A stretch of 64,000 bases of DNA from Citrobacter amalonaticus Y19. GTDB lineage: Bacteria > Pseudomonadota > Gammaproteobacteria > Enterobacterales > Enterobacteriaceae. The notes beneath the pieces are model-generated. The model did not search any database, was not told the DNA's origin, and was given only the letters and a program-made list of their open reading frames with translations. Below are positions 1 through 9,232 of this stretch, in pieces. Position 1 is the first letter of the stretch; each line of letters begins with the position of its first letter. The position numbers and the translations under genes are program-made. The DNA is taken from positions 434,001 through 498,000 of the forward strand of contig NZ_CP011132.1 of NCBI RefSeq assembly GCF_000981805.1, read 5' to 3'.

Positions 1-24
1 GCGTTAAAGCAAAAGATTGTTATG

Positions 25-54
25 CTTGAATTATGGCGATGCCGTACCCATAAC
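25..54 (+). promoter_or_regulatory. Sigma-32-type heat-shock promoter of clpP
   Basis: CTTGAAT at 25-31 and CCCATAAC at 47-54 are separated by 15 bases, close to the sigma-32 consensus (CTTGAAA, CCCCATNT). It lies 80 bases before the clpP start, where the heat-shock promoter of E. coli clpP is known. Bases 1-133 otherwise hold only the tig-clpP spacer; the tig gene itself is outside the window. Confidence 0.7.
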
Positions 55-133
55 AGAGGGACTAGCTGATAATCCGTCCATAAGGTTACAATCGGTACAG
101 CAGGTTTTTTCATTTTTTATCCAGGAGACGGAA

Positions 134-757
134 ATGTCATACAGCGGCGAACGAGATAACTTTGCACCCCATATGGCGCTGGTGCCGATGGTCATTGAAC
201 AGACCTCACGTGGTGAGCGCTCTTTTGATATCTACTCTCGTCTACTTAAGGAACGTGTCATTTTTCTGACCGGTCAGGTCGAAGATCATATGGCTAACCT
301 GATTGTGGCGCAGATGCTGTTCCTGGAAGCGGAAAACCCGGAAAAAGACATCTACCTGTACATTAACTCTCCGGGCGGCGTGATCACCGCAGGCATGTCG
401 ATTTATGACACCATGCAGTTTATTAAGCCAGACGTCAGCACCATCTGTATGGGCCAGGCGGCCTCGATGGGCGCGTTCTTGCTGACCGCCGGGGCGAAAG
501 GTAAACGTTTCTGCCTGCCGAACTCCCGTGTGATGATTCACCAGCCGTTGGGCGGTTACCAGGGCCAGGCAACAGATATTGAAATTCACGCCCGTGAAAT
601 CCTGAAAGTAAAAGGGCGCATGAACGAACTTATGGCACACCATACGGGTCAATCTCTTGAGCAGATTGAGCGTGATACTGAGCGCGATCGCTTCCTCTCT
701 GCCGCTGAGGCAGTGGAGTATGGCTTAGTCGACTCGATTTTGACCCATCGTAATTGA
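134..757 (+). CDS. clpP: ClpP, ATP-dependent Clp protease proteolytic subunit
   Basis: Serine peptidase that forms the tetradecameric chamber used by ClpX and ClpA to degrade unfolded and tagged cytoplasmic proteins. The product is 207 residues, the usual length, beginning MSYSGERDNFAPHM, the short propeptide known to be self-cleaved. The catalytic serine is in GQAASMGAF (about residue 111) and the histidine in MIHQP; the aspartate follows in the C-terminal third. The start at 134 follows AGGAGAC; an upstream in-frame TTG at 17 has no such site. A 127-base gap separates it from clpX. It differs from E. coli mainly near the C-terminus (MAHHTGQ, SAAEAVEYG). Confidence 0.98.
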   Translation: MSYSGERDNFAPHMALVPMVIEQTSRGERSFDIYSRLLKERVIFLTGQVEDHMANLIVAQMLFLEAENPEKDIYLYINSPGGVITAGMSIYDTMQFIKPDVSTICMGQAASMGAFLLTAGAKGKRFCLPNSRVMIHQPLGGYQGQATDIEIHAREILKVKGRMNELMAHHTGQSLEQIERDTERDRFLSAAEAVEYGLVDSILTHRN

Positions 758-764
758 TGCCCGG

Positions 765-824
765 GGCGCAACTCTGCCGCTATACTTACCAGGGGCGGCA
801 CAACGCGACAAAGCGAGTTGCGCC
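765..824. repeat. Nested inverted repeat between clpP and clpX
   Basis: A perfect 10-base outer stem (GGCGCAACTC at 765-774, GAGTTGCGCC at 815-824) encloses a shorter inner TGCCGC/GCGGCA pairing. There is no T-run, so it is not a standard terminator. It could fold in the clpP-clpX transcript or be a protein-binding dyad; function is not known. Confidence 0.5.
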
Positions 825-884
825 TGAGAATGGCATTTTGCGTCGTCGTGTGCGGCACAAAGAACAAAGAAGAGGTTTTGACTC

Positions 885-2159
885 ATGACAGATAAACGCA
901 AAGATGGCTCGGGCAAATTGTTGTACTGCTCTTTTTGCGGCAAAAGCCAGCATGAAGTGCGTAAGCTCATCGCCGGTCCATCCGTGTATATCTGCGATGA
1001 ATGTGTCGATCTGTGTAACGACATCATTCGCGAAGAGATTAAGGAAGTTGCACCGCATCGTGAACGCAGTGCGCTGCCGACGCCACACGAAATTCGTAAC
1101 CACCTTGACGATTACGTCATTGGTCAGGAACAGGCGAAAAAAGTGCTGGCGGTCGCGGTATACAACCACTACAAACGTCTGCGCAATGGCGACACCAGTA
1201 ATGGCGTCGAATTGGGCAAAAGTAACATTCTGCTGATCGGTCCGACCGGTTCCGGTAAAACGCTGTTGGCGGAAACGCTGGCGCGCCTGCTGGACGTTCC
1301 GTTCACAATGGCGGATGCCACCACGCTGACCGAAGCGGGTTACGTGGGTGAAGACGTTGAGAACATTATTCAGAAACTGTTGCAGAAGTGCGACTACGAT
1401 GTGCAGAAGGCGCAGCGTGGTATCGTCTATATCGATGAAATTGATAAGATTTCCCGCAAGTCTGACAACCCGTCGATTACCCGTGACGTTTCCGGCGAAG
1501 GCGTACAGCAGGCGCTGCTGAAACTGATTGAAGGGACGGTTGCCGCCGTTCCGCCGCAGGGTGGACGTAAACATCCGCAACAGGAATTCTTGCAGGTGGA
1601 TACCTCAAAGATCCTGTTCATCTGTGGCGGTGCATTTGCCGGCCTGGATAAAGTGATCGCCAATCGTGTTGAAACCGGCTCCGGCATTGGTTTTGGCGCG
1701 ACGGTGAAAGCGAAATCTGACAAGGCCAGCGAAGGCGAACTGCTCTCGCAGGTGGAACCGGAAGATTTGATCAAATTCGGTCTGATTCCCGAATTTATCG
1801 GTCGTCTCCCGGTCGTGGCGACGCTGAGTGAACTGAGCGAAGAAGCGCTGATCCAGATCCTGAAAGAGCCGAAAAACGCCCTGACCAAGCAGTATCAGGC
1901 GCTGTTCAACCTCGAAGGCGTTGACCTGGAATTCCGCGACGAAGCGCTGGATGCGATTGCCCGCAAAGCGATGGCGCGTAAAACCGGCGCTCGTGGTCTG
2001 CGTTCCATCGTAGAAGCCGCGCTGCTGGATACCATGTACGATCTGCCTTCGATGGAAGACGTCGAAAAAGTAGTGATTGATGAGTCGGTGATCGGCGGTC
2101 AGAGCAAGCCATTACTGATTTACGGTAAGCCGGAAGCGCAGCAGGCATCTGGTGAATAA
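885..2159 (+). CDS. clpX: ClpX, unfoldase/ATPase subunit of the ClpXP protease
   Basis: AAA+ hexameric unfoldase that recognises substrates (including SsrA-tagged proteins) and feeds them to ClpP. It has 424 residues, the family length. An N-terminal zinc-binding domain carries two CxxC pairs (CSFC near residue 15 and CDEC near residue 37). Then come Walker A GPTGSGKT (about 120), the pore loop GYVGED (about 150), Walker B VYIDEIDK and the ClpP-docking IGFG loop (about 268). It is downstream of clpP in the same direction and is followed by a hairpin with a T-rich tail. Confidence 0.98.
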   Translation: MTDKRKDGSGKLLYCSFCGKSQHEVRKLIAGPSVYICDECVDLCNDIIREEIKEVAPHRERSALPTPHEIRNHLDDYVIGQEQAKKVLAVAVYNHYKRLRNGDTSNGVELGKSNILLIGPTGSGKTLLAETLARLLDVPFTMADATTLTEAGYVGEDVENIIQKLLQKCDYDVQKAQRGIVYIDEIDKISRKSDNPSITRDVSGEGVQQALLKLIEGTVAAVPPQGGRKHPQQEFLQVDTSKILFICGGAFAGLDKVIANRVETGSGIGFGATVKAKSDKASEGELLSQVEPEDLIKFGLIPEFIGRLPVVATLSELSEEALIQILKEPKNALTKQYQALFNLEGVDLEFRDEALDAIARKAMARKTGARGLRSIVEAALLDTMYDLPSMEDVEKVVIDESVIGGQSKPLLIYGKPEAQQASGE

Positions 2160-2188
2160 TTAACCAATTCATACAATCAGTTAATCAG

Positions 2189-2220
2189 AAAGGGGGGATT
2201 TTATCTCCCCTTTTATTTTT
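2189..2220 (+). terminator. Terminator after clpX
   Basis: An A/G-rich arm (AAAGGGG...) pairs with CCCCTTTT across a short AT loop and is followed by a T-rich run. It separates clpX from the lon promoter. Confidence 0.7.
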
Positions 2221-2233
2221 CCGTAAACATGGC

Positions 2234-2261
2234 GTTGAATGTGTGGGAAACATCCCCATAT
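2234..2261 (+). promoter_or_regulatory. Sigma-32-type heat-shock promoter of lon
   Basis: GTTGAAT at 2234-2240 and CCCCATAT at 2254-2261 are 13 bases apart. The second element matches the sigma-32 -10 consensus fully. The position, about 83 bases before the lon start codon, matches the known heat-shock promoter of E. coli lon. Confidence 0.8.
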
Positions 2262-2343
2262 ACTGACATACATGTTAAAGGTGGCATGAAGCACAGCTAT
2301 GCCATCTGATTACCTGGCGGACACTAAACTAAGAGAGAGCTCT

Positions 2344-4698
2344 ATGAATCCTGAGCGTTCTGAACGCATTGAAATCCCCGTATTGCCGTTGCGCGATGTG
2401 GTGGTTTATCCGCACATGGTCATACCCTTGTTTGTAGGGCGGGAAAAATCTATCCGTTGTCTGGAAGCGGCTATGGACCATGATAAAAAAATCATGCTGG
2501 TCGCCCAGAAAGAAGCATCAACGGATGAGCCGGGTGTAAACGATCTTTTCACCGTCGGGACCGTGGCCTCTATTTTGCAGATGCTGAAACTGCCTGACGG
2601 CACCGTCAAAGTGCTGGTCGAGGGGTTGCAGCGTGCGCGTATTTCCGCGCTGTCTGATAACGGCGAGCACTTCTCTGCGAAAGCGGAATATCTTGATTCG
2701 CCGGCTATTGACGAGCGCGAACAGGAAGTACTGGTACGGACGGCTATCAGCCAGTTCGAAGGCTATATCAAGCTGAACAAGAAAATCCCACCAGAAGTGC
2801 TGACGTCGCTCAACAGCATCGACGATCCGGCGCGTCTGGCGGACACCATCGCAGCCCATATGCCGCTGAAGTTGGCGGATAAGCAGTCCGTGCTGGAGAT
2901 GTCAGACGTGAACGAGCGTCTGGAGTATCTGATGGCGATGATGGAGTCTGAAATCGATCTACTGCAGGTTGAGAAGCGTATTCGCAACCGCGTGAAAAAG
3001 CAGATGGAGAAATCTCAGCGTGAGTACTATCTGAATGAGCAGATGAAGGCGATTCAGAAAGAACTCGGCGAAATGGACGACGCGCCGGACGAAAACGAAG
3101 CGCTGAAGCGGAAGATCGACGCGGCGAAAATGCCGAAAGAGGCGAAAGAGAAAGCGGAAGCTGAACTGCAGAAGCTGAAAATGATGTCTCCGATGTCGGC
3201 TGAAGCGACCGTCGTTCGCGGTTACATCGACTGGATGGTACAGGTGCCGTGGAATGCGCGTAGCAAGGTCAAAAAAGACCTGCGTCAGGCGCAGGAAATC
3301 CTCGATACTGACCATTACGGTCTGGAGCGTGTGAAAGACCGCATCCTTGAGTATCTCGCGGTACAAAGCCGTGTAAACAAAATCAAGGGACCGATCCTGT
3401 GCCTGGTGGGGCCGCCGGGGGTTGGTAAAACCTCTCTGGGTCAGTCCATCGCGAAAGCGACCGGGCGTAAATACATCCGTATGGCGCTGGGCGGCGTGCG
3501 TGATGAAGCGGAAATTCGGGGTCACCGTCGGACGTATATCGGTTCTATGCCGGGTAAACTTATCCAGAAAATGGCCAAAGTGGGCGTTAAAAACCCGCTG
3601 TTCCTGCTCGATGAGATCGACAAAATGTCGTCTGACATGCGTGGCGATCCGGCGTCTGCTCTGCTGGAAGTGCTTGATCCAGAACAGAACGTGGCGTTCA
3701 GCGATCACTACCTGGAAGTGGACTACGATCTTAGCGATGTGATGTTCGTGGCGACCTCCAACTCCATGAACATCCCGGCGCCGCTGCTGGATCGTATGGA
3801 AGTGATCCGTCTGTCCGGTTATACCGAAGACGAGAAGCTGAACATTGCCAAACAGCACCTGCTGTCGAAGCAGATCGAACGTAACGCGCTGAAGAAAGGT
3901 GAGCTGACGGTCGACGACAGCGCCATCATCGGCATTATTCGGTACTATACCCGTGAAGCGGGCGTGCGTAGTCTGGAGCGTGAAATCTCCAAACTGTGCC
4001 GTAAAGCGGTTAAGCAGTTGCTGCTGGATAAGTCACTGAAACACATTGTGATCAATGGCGACAACCTGCACGACTACCTGGGCGTACAGCGCTTTGACTA
4101 TGGTCGTGCGGACAATGAAAACCGTGTCGGCCAGGTGACCGGTCTGGCGTGGACGGAAGTGGGCGGCGATTTGCTGACCATCGAAACCGCCTGCGTACCG
4201 GGTAAAGGGAAACTCACCTACACCGGTTCTCTGGGCGAAGTGATGCAGGAGTCTATCCAGGCTGCGTTGACCGTGGTGCGTGCGCGCGCGGAAAAACTGG
4301 GTATTAATCCGGACTTTTACGAGAAACGCGATATCCACGTTCACGTACCGGAAGGGGCGACGCCGAAAGACGGCCCAAGCGCCGGTATTGCGATGTGTAC
4401 GGCGCTGGTTTCCTGCCTGACCGGCAACCCGGTTCGCGCTGATGTGGCGATGACCGGTGAGATCACCCTGCGTGGTCAGGTACTGCCTATCGGTGGGTTA
4501 AAAGAAAAACTTCTGGCTGCACACCGTGGTGGTATTAAAACGGTCTTAATTCCAGATGAAAACAAACGCGACCTGGAAGAGATTCCGGACAACGTTATTG
4601 CCGATTTGGACATCCATCCGGTGAAACGCATTGAAGAGGTTTTGACCCTCGCTTTGCAAAATGAACCCTCTGGAATGCAGGTTGTGACGGCAAAATAG
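2344..4698 (+). CDS. lon: Lon, ATP-dependent serine/lysine protease
   Basis: Homo-oligomeric AAA+ protease that degrades misfolded proteins and short-lived regulators. The 784-residue product has the N-terminal substrate-binding domain, a coiled-coil region (about 190-300, rich in E and K), Walker A GPPGVGKT (about 356), Walker B LFLLDEIDK, and a C-terminal peptidase domain. That domain holds the catalytic serine in DGPSAG (about 679) and lysine in GLKEKLLAA (about 722). The start at 2344 (MNPERSERIEIPVLPLRDVV) follows AGAGAGAGCTCT and matches the E. coli start; an in-frame extension from 2299 is not needed. Confidence 0.98.
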   Translation: MNPERSERIEIPVLPLRDVVVYPHMVIPLFVGREKSIRCLEAAMDHDKKIMLVAQKEASTDEPGVNDLFTVGTVASILQMLKLPDGTVKVLVEGLQRARISALSDNGEHFSAKAEYLDSPAIDEREQEVLVRTAISQFEGYIKLNKKIPPEVLTSLNSIDDPARLADTIAAHMPLKLADKQSVLEMSDVNERLEYLMAMMESEIDLLQVEKRIRNRVKKQMEKSQREYYLNEQMKAIQKELGEMDDAPDENEALKRKIDAAKMPKEAKEKAEAELQKLKMMSPMSAEATVVRGYIDWMVQVPWNARSKVKKDLRQAQEILDTDHYGLERVKDRILEYLAVQSRVNKIKGPILCLVGPPGVGKTSLGQSIAKATGRKYIRMALGGVRDEAEIRGHRRTYIGSMPGKLIQKMAKVGVKNPLFLLDEIDKMSSDMRGDPASALLEVLDPEQNVAFSDHYLEVDYDLSDVMFVATSNSMNIPAPLLDRMEVIRLSGYTEDEKLNIAKQHLLSKQIERNALKKGELTVDDSAIIGIIRYYTREAGVRSLEREISKLCRKAVKQLLLDKSLKHIVINGDNLHDYLGVQRFDYGRADNENRVGQVTGLAWTEVGGDLLTIETACVPGKGKLTYTGSLGEVMQESIQAALTVVRARAEKLGINPDFYEKRDIHVHVPEGATPKDGPSAGIAMCTALVSCLTGNPVRADVAMTGEITLRGQVLPIGGLKEKLLAAHRGGIKTVLIPDENKRDLEEIPDNVIADLDIHPVKRIEEVLTLALQNEPSGMQVVTAK

Positions 4699-4730
4699 TG
4701 ACCTCGCGCAAAGAGCACTAATAAAAACAG

Positions 4731-4767
4731 GGCTGGCAGGCCATTTCGGACTTGCCAGCCTTTTTTT
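4731..4767 (+). terminator. Rho-independent terminator after lon
   Basis: The arms GGCTGGCA and TGCCAGCC form a perfect 8-bp stem followed by seven T residues. Confidence 0.9.
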
Positions 4768-4906
4768 GTATAGCTAATTTAGATGACGGATTGGGCTTGC
4801 CATCATTATCGGGTGTTGTAAGGGCATGGCAGGCCTGATATAACTGCTGCGCGGTCGTACTTTGATGGACTCAGGTGCGATATAAATTATAATGAGGAAG
4901 AGAAGA

Positions 4907-5179
4907 GTGAATAAATCTCAACTGATCGACAAAATTGCTGCAGGGGCTGATATCTCCAAAGCTGCGGCTGGGCGTGCGTTAGACGCAATTATTGCTTCTG
5001 TTACCGAATCTCTGAAAGAAGGGGATGACGTTGCGCTGGTAGGTTTTGGTACTTTTGCTGTTAAAGAGCGTGCTGCCCGTACTGGTCGCAACCCGCAAAC
5101 AGGTAAAGAGATCGCCATTGCTGCCGCCAAAGTACCTGGTTTCCGTGCAGGTAAAGCACTGAAAGACGCAGTAAACTAA
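4907..5179 (+). CDS. hupB: HU-beta, nucleoid-associated DNA-binding protein
   Basis: Small basic protein that binds and bends DNA non-specifically as a homodimer or with HU-alpha. I chose the GTG at 4907 (VNKSQLIDKIAAGADISKAAAG, 90 residues): it gives the standard HU N-terminus and follows GAGGAAGAGAA. The ATG at 4892 would add an unusual MRKRR extension and would lie inside that ribosome-binding site. The conserved DNA-binding arm RAARTGRNPQTGKEI is present. It sits alone between two terminators. Confidence 0.96.
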   Translation: MNKSQLIDKIAAGADISKAAAGRALDAIIASVTESLKEGDDVALVGFGTFAVKERAARTGRNPQTGKEIAIAAAKVPGFRAGKALKDAVN

Positions 5180-5215
5180 GCGTGATCCCCTTCCGGGGAC
5201 AGGACTCAGTACAAG

Positions 5216-5241
5216 GGCGCATCAATTGATGTGCCTTTTTT
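5216..5241 (+). terminator. Rho-independent terminator after hupB
   Basis: GGCGCATCAA pairs with TTGATGTGCC (one G-U pair), followed by six T residues. A smaller CCCC...GGGG hairpin lies just upstream at about 5187-5198. Confidence 0.8.
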
Positions 5242-5447
5242 ATTTTTGCAGCGATTTTATACTCGTTGTGGGCTGACAATTGCCCCTGTTTCTTGTCACA
5301 ATAGACCTTTATGCGCAGCGTTCAGGAAACGTTATGCTGCGTAACGCGTATATACACAAAGGTATTCACGTTGCATCGGGGCCGTTCACGACGAAGCAGC
5401 CTGAATGATGCAGTGTATAGTCACCTACAGCGGAGTGTGGTTACACC

Positions 5448-7322
<1,875 letters not shown>

Positions 7323-7368
7323 TCGTCGAGGCTTCTCGCAAATCATTGCACAACTGTTGTAACTCCTG

Positions 7369-7390
7369 AAGGCCGCTTTCGCGGCCTTTT
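7369..7390 (+). terminator. Rho-independent terminator after ppiD
   Basis: AAGGCCGC and GCGGCCTT form a stem around a four-base loop and run directly into Ts. Confidence 0.85.
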
Positions 7391-7471
7391 CCATTTCTGA
7401 CATTTACCATTTGTTCGTGGGTTTTTGCCTCGCTATCGTGATTCCACTGTTAACAAACAAGGAGAAACAGT

Positions 7472-7852
7472 ATGAAACATGGAATCAAAGCGCTACTTAT
7501 CACTCTTTCATTCGCCTGCGCGGGGATGACGCAAAGCACACTGGCGGCGTCGTCGACAGCGGCAGCGAAAAGCACGGCGGTAGAGACTCACGCGCAAGAA
7601 CCGGTCGCAGGGCAAAACAAAGCTGCGGTTTTGGAGAAAACCAGCACCGAAGAGGGCACCAGGGTCAGCATTAATACCGCGTCGGCAGCAGAACTGGCGC
7701 GGGCGATGAATGGTGTTGGTCTGAAGAAAGCACAGGCGATAGTCAGCTATCGCGAGGAATACGGCCCGTTTAAAACGGTAGAGGATCTTAAGCAGGTGCC
7801 AGGGATGGGGAATTCGCTGGTAGAACGTAATCTGTCAGTTTTAACACTTTAA
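7472..7852 (+). CDS. ybaV: YbaV, secreted helix-hairpin-helix protein (ComEA-like)
   Basis: The 126-residue protein has an N-terminal signal peptide (KALLITLSFACAGMTQSTLAA) and a low-complexity Ala/Thr/Glu linker to about residue 60. A C-terminal helix-hairpin-helix domain follows (VSINTASAAELARAMNGVGLKKAQAIVSYREEYGPF). The domain matches the DNA-binding part of the competence protein ComEA, so it may bind DNA in the periplasm; its role in enterobacteria is not established. The start follows AAGGAGAAAC. Confidence 0.9.
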   Translation: MKHGIKALLITLSFACAGMTQSTLAASSTAAAKSTAVETHAQEPVAGQNKAAVLEKTSTEEGTRVSINTASAAELARAMNGVGLKKAQAIVSYREEYGPFKTVEDLKQVPGMGNSLVERNLSVLTL

Positions 7853-7886
7853 TAACTTGCGCAGTGGCAAAAATTTGCCAGGATAG

Positions 7887-7903
7887 TAGAGGTCATACCA
7901 GTT
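7887..7903. promoter_or_regulatory. Probable FadR operator upstream of fadM
   Basis: GGTCATACCAGTT differs at one base from the conserved core GGTCNGACCAGNT of the fatty-acid regulator FadR. It lies about 70-80 bases before fadM, a gene known to be FadR-controlled in E. coli. A separate dyad, TGGCAAA-aa-TTTGCCA at 7865-7880, lies just upstream. Confidence 0.6.
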
Positions 7904-7968
7904 ATGGCCTCTCTGCCACTTGAAATCCTTTGAGTATATTTTAATAAAAAACGTAAGGTCTCTGCGCT

Positions 7969-8367
7969 ATGCAAACACAGATTAAAGTCCGTGGTTATCA
8001 TCTTGATGTCTATCAGCACGTGAATAATGCCCGCTACCTTGAGTTTCTGGAGGAAGCGCGTTGGGATGGTCTGGAGAGCAGCGATAGCTTCCAATGGATG
8101 ACCGCCCACAATATCGCTTTCGTGGTGGTCAACATTAATATCAACTATCGCCGCCCGGCGGTTTTGAGTGACCTGCTGACCGTCACCAGTCAGGTACAAC
8201 AGCTAAACGGGAAAAGCGGTATTCTGAGTCAGGTGATTACGCTGGAACCTGAGGGGCAGGTGGTGGCCGATGCGCTCATTACGTTCGTCTGTATCGATCT
8301 GAAATCACAAAAGGCGCTGCCGCTGGAAGGCGAGTTACGCGAAAAACTGGAGCAGATGGTGAAGTAA
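7969..8367 (+). CDS. fadM: FadM, long-chain acyl-CoA thioesterase
   Basis: Cytoplasmic hotdog-fold thioesterase that hydrolyses long-chain and unusual acyl-CoA intermediates of fatty acid breakdown. At 132 residues it has the family length. The characteristic N-terminal segment YHLDVYQHVNNARYLEFLEEARW holds the catalytic aspartate (V-D-x-x-x-H-V-N-N). The FadR-like site upstream fits induction by fatty acids. It converges on queC, with a REP element between them. Confidence 0.95.
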   Translation: MQTQIKVRGYHLDVYQHVNNARYLEFLEEARWDGLESSDSFQWMTAHNIAFVVVNININYRRPAVLSDLLTVTSQVQQLNGKSGILSQVITLEPEGQVVADALITFVCIDLKSQKALPLEGELREKLEQMVK

Positions 8368-8376
8368 CGTCTTATT

Positions 8377-8461
8377 GCCTGATGGCGCTGCGCTTGTCAG
8401 GCCTACATATTCATCCTGCATAACGAATAGGCCGGATAAGGTGCCAGCACCGCCATCCGGC
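8377..8461. repeat. REP/BIME element between fadM and queC
   Basis: Two palindromic REP-type units lie in opposite orientation (8377-8403 with GCCTGATGGCGC, 8429-8461 with GCCGGATAAGG...CCATCCGGC). They sit between convergent genes, the usual place for such mosaics, where they can stop transcription or stabilise 3' ends. Confidence 0.85.
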
Positions 8462-8472
8462 GAACCCCACAG

Positions 8473-9168
8473 TTACTTCAGCCCGGTCTTTTGCTTCATT
8501 GCGGCCATCACGGCCGGTTTATCCGCCAGGTAATGATTCAGGCCATTTGCGCGCAGATTACAGGCCGCACAGTGGCCGCAACCGTCACCCTTAATGCCGT
8601 TGTAGCAGGTCAGCGTTTCTTCACGCACCAGATCCAGCTTGCCCCAATAGTCTGCCAGCGCCCAGGTTTCGGCTTTATCAATCCACATCAGCGGCGTTTC
8701 AAAGCGGATATCCTTCGCCATCCCCAGTTTGACGGCATGATTCAGCGCCTCGACAAAATCATTGCGGCAGTCAGGGTAACCGGAAAAATCGGTCTCGCAG
8801 ACACCGGTAATCACCGCTTCGGCTTTCACCTGATAAGCATAAATAGCCGCCAGAGTCAGAAACAGAATATTGCGTCCGGGGACAAAGGTATTAGGGATCC
8901 CATCGGCATCCGGTTCGTAATCCGGAACCGGAATGTTGTCACGGGTCAGACTGCTGACGGCCAGTTCACTCAGCAGCGTCACGTCCAGTACTTTGTGCGC
9001 GCGCGCACCCAGTTTCAGGGCCAGATCGCGTGCAACATCAATCTCTGCGCGATGGCGCTGACCATAATCAAAGGTCACGCAATGCACTTCATCATACTGA
9101 TGCAGCGCCTGCACCAGACAGGTGGTGGAGTCCTGACCTCCACTGAATACTACGACGGCACGTTTCAT
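8473..9168 (-). CDS. queC: QueC, 7-cyano-7-deazaguanine (preQ0) synthase
   Basis: ATP-dependent enzyme that converts 7-carboxy-7-deazaguanine to preQ0 in queuosine synthesis. The 231-residue protein has the N-terminal PP-loop FSGGQDSTTCL (about 8-18). A C-terminal zinc site with four cysteines in CYNGIKGDGCGHCAAC (about 188-203) follows. The size matches the E. coli enzyme. The gene is transcribed leftward, downstream of ybaE. Confidence 0.97.
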   Translation of the reverse strand: MKRAVVVFSGGQDSTTCLVQALHQYDEVHCVTFDYGQRHRAEIDVARDLALKLGARAHKVLDVTLLSELAVSSLTRDNIPVPDYEPDADGIPNTFVPGRNILFLTLAAIYAYQVKAEAVITGVCETDFSGYPDCRNDFVEALNHAVKLGMAKDIRFETPLMWIDKAETWALADYWGKLDLVREETLTCYNGIKGDGCGHCAACNLRANGLNHYLADKPAVMAAMKQKTGLK

Positions 9169-9232
9169 GGTTAATCCTGAAAATTTGCTAAAGCGTTATG
9201 GTAGCGCCAGAGTCGCGTGTCGACCAGCTTCT

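Noticed and set aside
1..24. End of tig at the window start
   Set aside because: The bases match the tig-clpP spacer rather than the trigger factor C-terminus, so no coding part of tig is present.
2959..3858. A 299-codon minus-strand open frame opposite lon
   Set aside because: It lies wholly within lon, has no homology I recognise, His/Arg/Phe-rich composition typical of antisense frames of GC-rich genes, and no ribosome-binding site.
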